A stretch of 64,000 nt of DNA from Flaveria trinervia (lineage: Eukaryota; Streptophyta; Magnoliopsida; Asterales; Asteraceae): the NCBI GenBank assembly GCA_025506515.1, contig CM046445.1, positions 2,452,631-2,516,630 on the forward strand. Direction: 5' to 3'. A program made the translations under genes and the position numbers. The notes under the pieces were generated by a model. The model made no database searches, was not told the origin of the DNA, and saw nothing but the letters and a program-made list of their open reading frames with translations. Shown here in pieces: positions 59,318 through 64,000 of the stretch. Positions within the stretch are counted from its first letter, which is position 1, and every line of letters starts with the position of its first letter.

Positions 59318-62300
59318 ATGGCCTCTAATAATGATATTCCGATAACTCATCCGCGTCCAACCAATCCCTACGAGCGATCCTCCAAAAGGAACGTCTAAAC
59401 CATAACAACTTCATCGATTGGTATCGAAACTTGAGAATTGTTCTCAAGCAAGAGAGACGATCGTATGTTTTAGACGCCCTGTCCCCGATCAACCTAACGA
59501 GGATGATGAGGAGGCCTTAACGATTGGCTGAAATACACTGAGGACTCCGTCCAAGTGTCTTGTCTCATGCTAGCGAGCATGACTCCGGATCTCCAAAAGG
59601 AGTATGAACATCACGGAGCTTACGACATGATAACCCAGCTAAAGGAAACGTTCCAACAGCAAGCAAGGGTTGAGCGGTTCGAAACGGTTCGAGCGCTCCA
59701 TGCATGTCGTATGGACGACAATCAATCTGTTTCATCTTATGTACTTAAGATGAAAAGTCACATTGACCGCCTCGAGAGGCTTAATTGTCCCGTCTCGAAG
59801 GAATTGGCCACGGATTTGATCCTCAATGGCCTTACCAAAAGGTTCGAGACATTCGTGTTGAACTACAACATGAATGCTTGGGATAAAAGCATTGGTGAGC
59901 TTCACTCAATGCTCAAAACGGCCGAGGCGGCCATGGGTAAAAGGGTTTTACCCGTTCTCACCATTAATGAAGGTGGGAACAACAAAAGGCCTCGTCCCGC
60001 ACCCAAGGCAAAGGTTGCCAAGGGTAAGGGACCTGCTTGGGGAAAAGGGAAAGGGGTGGCAAGGGTGCCACCCAAACCGCAAGAGAAGAAGCAAAAGGTT
60101 GCTACAAATGACCCATGCTTCAAGTGTGGGGAGATTGGACATTGGGCAAGGAATTGTCCTGTCCATCTCCAAGAGTTGAAAGCCAAGAGGGATGCCGGGC
60201 AGACCTCAGGTACAATATACATGATTCATATTGATCTTAATGTTACATCTTCTAACACATGGGTATTGGATACCGGATGTGGAACTCACATTTGCAATTT
60301 GTTGCAGGGGTTCACAAGAAGTAGGGACTTCAAAAAGGGGATGTTAGCCTCTTCATGGGAAATGGAACTAAAGTCTTAGTTGAAGCTCGTGGAGACTACA
60401 TCCTGAGACTTCCAAGTGGTTTGGAAGTTATTTTGAAGAATGTTTTGTATGCTCCTAGTTTGACTAGGAACATTATTTCTGTATCCCAATTAAGACATTA
60501 TGATTATGTATTATCTTTTATTGAAAATGATATTCATGTTTCTTTAAATGGTATGTTCTATTTTAAAGCTATTCCAATTAATGGGATTTATGAATTGGTT
60601 CATGAAAATACTTTAATAGTTCATTGTACCAAACTAACACCAAGAAACTCAAGTTGGACTTAAGTGATACCTATCTTTGGCATTGTCGTCTTGGTCATAT
60701 AAACAAGAAACGTTTGCAAACACTTCAAAAGAATGGTCTTTTAAAACAAATGAATGTGATTCATTTGATGTTTGTGAGTCTTGTTTACAAGGTAAGATGA
60801 CTAAGGCACCCTTTAGTGGAACTAACGAAAGGGCAAAAGATCTATTAGGAATCATACATTCGGATGTATGTGGTCCTTTTAAGCCAATGACTAGGAATGG
60901 TGAAAGATACTTCATTACCTTTACCGACGATTATAGTCGCTATGGTATGTGTACTTATTAAGGCACAAAGATGAAGCTTTTGAAATGTTCAAAATCTTCA
61001 AGAATGAAGTAGAAAATCAACTCAATAAGTCAATTAAATTCTCCGTACCGATAGAGGAGGTGAATACCTAAGTGAAGCTTTTCAAGATCATCTTAGGAGT
61101 TGTGGGATTGTCTCACAGCTCACTCCACCTGGAACACCACAACATAATGGTGTGTCTGAGAGGAGGAATCGAACTTTATTGGATATGGTTCGATCTATGA
61201 TGGCTAGAGCACATTACCTCTATCATTTTGGGGTTTCGCTCTGCTCTCCGCGGCCCGTATTCTAAATATGGCCCCAACCAAAAAGGTAGAAAGGACACCT
61301 TTTGAGATATGGCATGGAAGAGTTCCATCCCTATCGTACTTAAGGGTTTGGGGATGTGAGGCTTATGTTAAGACTCCCACCCTAAACAAATTGGATGTCC
61401 GATCCACCAAGTGTATCTTTATTGGATATCCTAGAGATTCTATGGGATATTATTTCTATGATCCAATGGAACAAAAGGTGTTTGTTGCCAGAAAGGGTGA
61501 GTTCTTAGAAGCAAAGTTCCTTATGGAAGGAGCTAGCAGTAGAACAGTGGATCTTGAGGTAGATCAAGAACCACAGCCCGATGCACGTTTGGTTGAAACT
61601 AGCACTCAACATAAGGATGTTGAGGATGATCAAGTGGTTGATCAATACACACAACACGTTCGCAGAAGTGGTAGAACTAGTAATCCACCTGAAAGATATG
61701 GATTTTTTATGGATGGATGCTATGTGGTAGATTCTGATGAACCAACCACATACCATAATGCAATGTCCAATTCGGATTGTGACAAATGGCTAGAAGCCAT
61801 GAACGTTGAGATGCAATCCATGTATGACAATCAAGTATGGGACTTGGTTGTACCACCTCTTAACTCCAAGATAGTTGGAAGTAAGTGGGTTTTCAAGAAG
61901 AAAACCGATATGCATGGAAACTTGGATACTTATAAAGCTAGACTTGTAGCAAAAGGTTTCACTCAAACTCAAGGGGTTGATTATGATGAAACCTTCTCAC
62001 CTGTTGCGATGCTAAAGTCTATAAGGATATTGTTTGCCATAGCTGCTCATTATGATTATGAGATTTGGCAAATGGATGTCAAAACCGCTTTCCTAAATGG
62101 ATATCTTGAGGAAGATGTCTATATGGTTCAGCCTGAAGGTTTTGTCGATCCAATACATCCTAATAAAGTATGCAAGTTAAAGAAATCAATCTATGGATTA
62201 AAACAAGCATCGAGAAGCTGGAATCACCGTTTTGATGAGGAAGTAAAGAAATTTGTTTCATCAAAAACGCTGATGAGGCTTGTGTGTATAAGAAGGCTAG

Positions 62301-63319
62301 TGGGAGCACAATAATTTTCCTAGTATTGTATGTTGATGACATACTACTATTTGGAAATGACATTCCAACCTTGGAAGGTGTAAAAACCTGGCTTGGAATT
62401 GTTTTTTTCCATTAAGGATCTTGGTGAAGCCGCCTATATTCTGGGAATAAAGATCTATAGGGATAGATCAAGGCGGTTGATTGGTTGAATCAAAGTGCAT
62501 ATATTGATAAAATCTTGAAAAGGTTCAAGATGGAGAATTCTAAGAAAGGTACCGTACCTATTCAAAGAGGAACAATATTGAGTACGGCTCAATGTCCAAG
62601 CTCAAGGAAGAGCAAGATAAAATGAAGGCAATCCCATACGCATCTGCTATGGGATCCATCATGTATGCAATGATATGCACTCGACCGGACGTATCATGCG
62701 CCTTAAGCATGACAAGCCGTTACCAGCAGAATCCTGGAAACAGTCATTGGATGGCTGTTAAGAACATACTTAAGTACCTAAGGAGGACAAGAGATATGTT
62801 CCTGATTATGGATCTGGTGACGAGGAACTCGTTGTAAAAGGTTACACGGATGCAAGTTTCCAAACCGATCGTGACGATTCACGATCACAATCGGGATACA
62901 TTTTCATTCTGAATGGAGGAGCTGTCTCTTGGAAGAGCTCCAAGCAGGATGTGGTGGCTCTATCAACTACAGAATCAGAATATGTCGCCGCCTCATTGGC
63001 AGCTCAAGAAGCTGCATGGTTAAAGAAATTCATTGCCGATCTAGGGGTTGTCCCCTCCATTCAGGACCCCCTAGAGATCTTTTGTGATAACGAGGGTGCG
63101 ATTGCACAAATCAAGGAACCCCGTGCTCATCAAAAGACTAGGCATATTGAGCGGAGATTCAACTACATACGAGATGAAGTTGAAAAAGGAAAGATATGTA
63201 TTCGCAAAGTTCACACGGATCAAAACGTTGCGGATCCTCTCACGAAGCTCCTTGAAAAGGCAAAGCATGAATGTCATACTTGTGCCATGGGACTTCGATA
63301 TTCTAGTGATTGGATTTGA
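59318..63319 (+). pseudogene. Ty1-copia gag-pol polyprotein, many frameshifts
   Basis: The start is the ATG at 59318 (MASNNDIPITHPRPTNPYE), soon shifted and stopped near 59397-59540. The gag domain is readable at 59555-60220 (UBN2-type, FETFVLNYNM) and ends with the zinc knuckle CFKCGEIGHWARNC (about 60116). Protease motif WVLDTGC is at 60260-60280. A frameshift near 60345 is followed by the pre-integrase block and the HCRLGH zinc region (near 60680). The integrase core (HSDVCGPF, FTDDYSR) stops at 60961 and has further shifts to about 61260. Reverse transcriptase covers 61780-62400 (VFKKKTDMHGN, QMDVKTAFLNG, YVDD at 62329-62340), with a frameshift near 62255-62310. RNase H follows (SWKSSKQDVVALSTTESEYVAA region) and ends at 63319. 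At least eight disruptions. Confidence 0.92.
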
Positions 63320-64000
63320 TCTATAAATTTTGTATTTGGATATGTGGAACTTTCTATTATTTGAATAAAATTATTTGGTTATAATGTTTCAAATAATATT
63401 CCAATTTAGCATGTTTAATCCATGAGTAAAATGTTTACTCTAAATGTCCATAGTCGTTCACACTTGTGGGAACAAGTTTGAAGGTAAGACTATTATGAAC
63501 TTGGATTGGTTGATATTCATAAGGATAAATATAGAGCAATGGATTGCTACCAAGGTTCATAGATATTTGTGGGATACAAATATTGGACTAACCCGCATCT
63601 CAAATTTTACTACATGGAATCTTATTGATTGATCATAAGTAATTTTGAATAAAGGCGAATATCATTTGGTATCCTCCGACCTGAGATATAATTGGGTTTT
63701 GATATTCACCAAGTATTACACCTTGAGCCTATTCTTCACTGTCCTGAAATAGTGGACAGTACATAAGGATATGTTCAGGTATAACACGAGGTGTTTGTGA
63801 GAAACGTATGTAGTCAAGATGGAATTTGTTCCTCTTATTCGTTGAGAGTTAGATGTCTAAGGCCTGATTAAGTTAAATCAACAAGGAATGATCATTCTGT
63901 GTCCTTGGATTTAACATGACATCTGTAACAAAAGGATAAATGATTAATTCACCTAAATCTTTTCAAGTAGGGCACTTGAAAGGGATGATGTTATTGAATG
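63320..64000 (+). other. Copia 3' untranslated region, LTR not reached
   Basis: Non-coding DNA following RNase H, presumably still inside the element. I could not match it to the left LTR at 56959, and no polypurine tract is obvious, so the 3' LTR should lie beyond 64000. Small frames here have no recognisable domain. Confidence 0.5.

Larger units (their letters stand above)
56959..64000 (+). mobile_element. Ty1-copia retrotransposon, decayed, 3' end outside window
   Basis: A left LTR (about 56959-57892) is followed by a primer-binding site (57894), a leader of about 1.4 kb, and a gag-pol relic (59318-63319). The pol order is protease, integrase, reverse transcriptase, RNase H, which defines Ty1-copia. 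After pol, 63320-64000 is non-coding element DNA without a recognisable second LTR, so the 3' LTR is beyond the window. Multiple frameshifts and stops show this copy is dead. Confidence 0.9.

Noticed and set aside
59902..60222. 106-residue minus-strand frame
   Set aside because: It is antisense to the Lys/Gly-rich gag segment of the copia element.

Overview
This is a nuclear segment of a transposon-rich dicot plant genome. The evidence is two multi-exon plant genes with GT-AG introns, AT-rich intergenic DNA, and several classes of plant transposable element nested in one another. The chromovirus pol resembles Tekay-type elements that I associate with the daisy family (Asteraceae), but that placement is a weak inference.

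Left third (1-23723): the remains of an old CACTA (En/Spm) transposon that starts left of the window and ends at 23723 in ...TTCTTGCAGTG. Into it went a long LTR (1-2109), a second CACTA element (2619-12304, 3-bp target duplication AAT), and a young Ty3-gypsy chromovirus on the minus strand (12807-23320, 5-bp duplication CGTAG, LTRs of about 2.55 kb). The inner CACTA carries broken TNP2-like and TNP1-like genes, and an LTR fragment sits where the transposase core should be.

Middle (23724-39367): a perfect solo LTR (24858-26957, ATTTA duplication), gene-poor DNA with a decayed CACTA relic near 30.0-32.0 kb, then a third CACTA element (32432-39364, TTT duplication). The third element holds another solo LTR (32893-34719, TCATC duplication) and a hAT-type MITE (35553-36216, 8-bp duplication ATTGTTGC).

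Right part (39368-64000): two apparently intact host genes. The first is a six-exon SWEET sugar transporter (40594-42361, plus strand, 283 aa, clade III-like). The second is a twelve-exon RsuA/RluA-type RNA pseudouridine synthase resembling plant PUS7 (51034-55742, minus strand, 379 aa). Between them are an LTR with a decayed primer-binding site, a hAT transposase scrap, a MITE candidate and AT-rich DNA. From about 56.96 kb to the window end lies a decayed Ty1-copia element whose 3' LTR is outside the window.

I found no CRISPR array, rRNA, tRNA, defence locus or metabolic cluster, and no convincing undescribed cellular system. The most interesting signals are inside the mobile DNA: an extra ORF upstream of gag in the young chromovirus, a short-period GCGCATG-type repeat block at the same relative position in related LTRs, and element-specific subterminal repeats in three CACTA elements.
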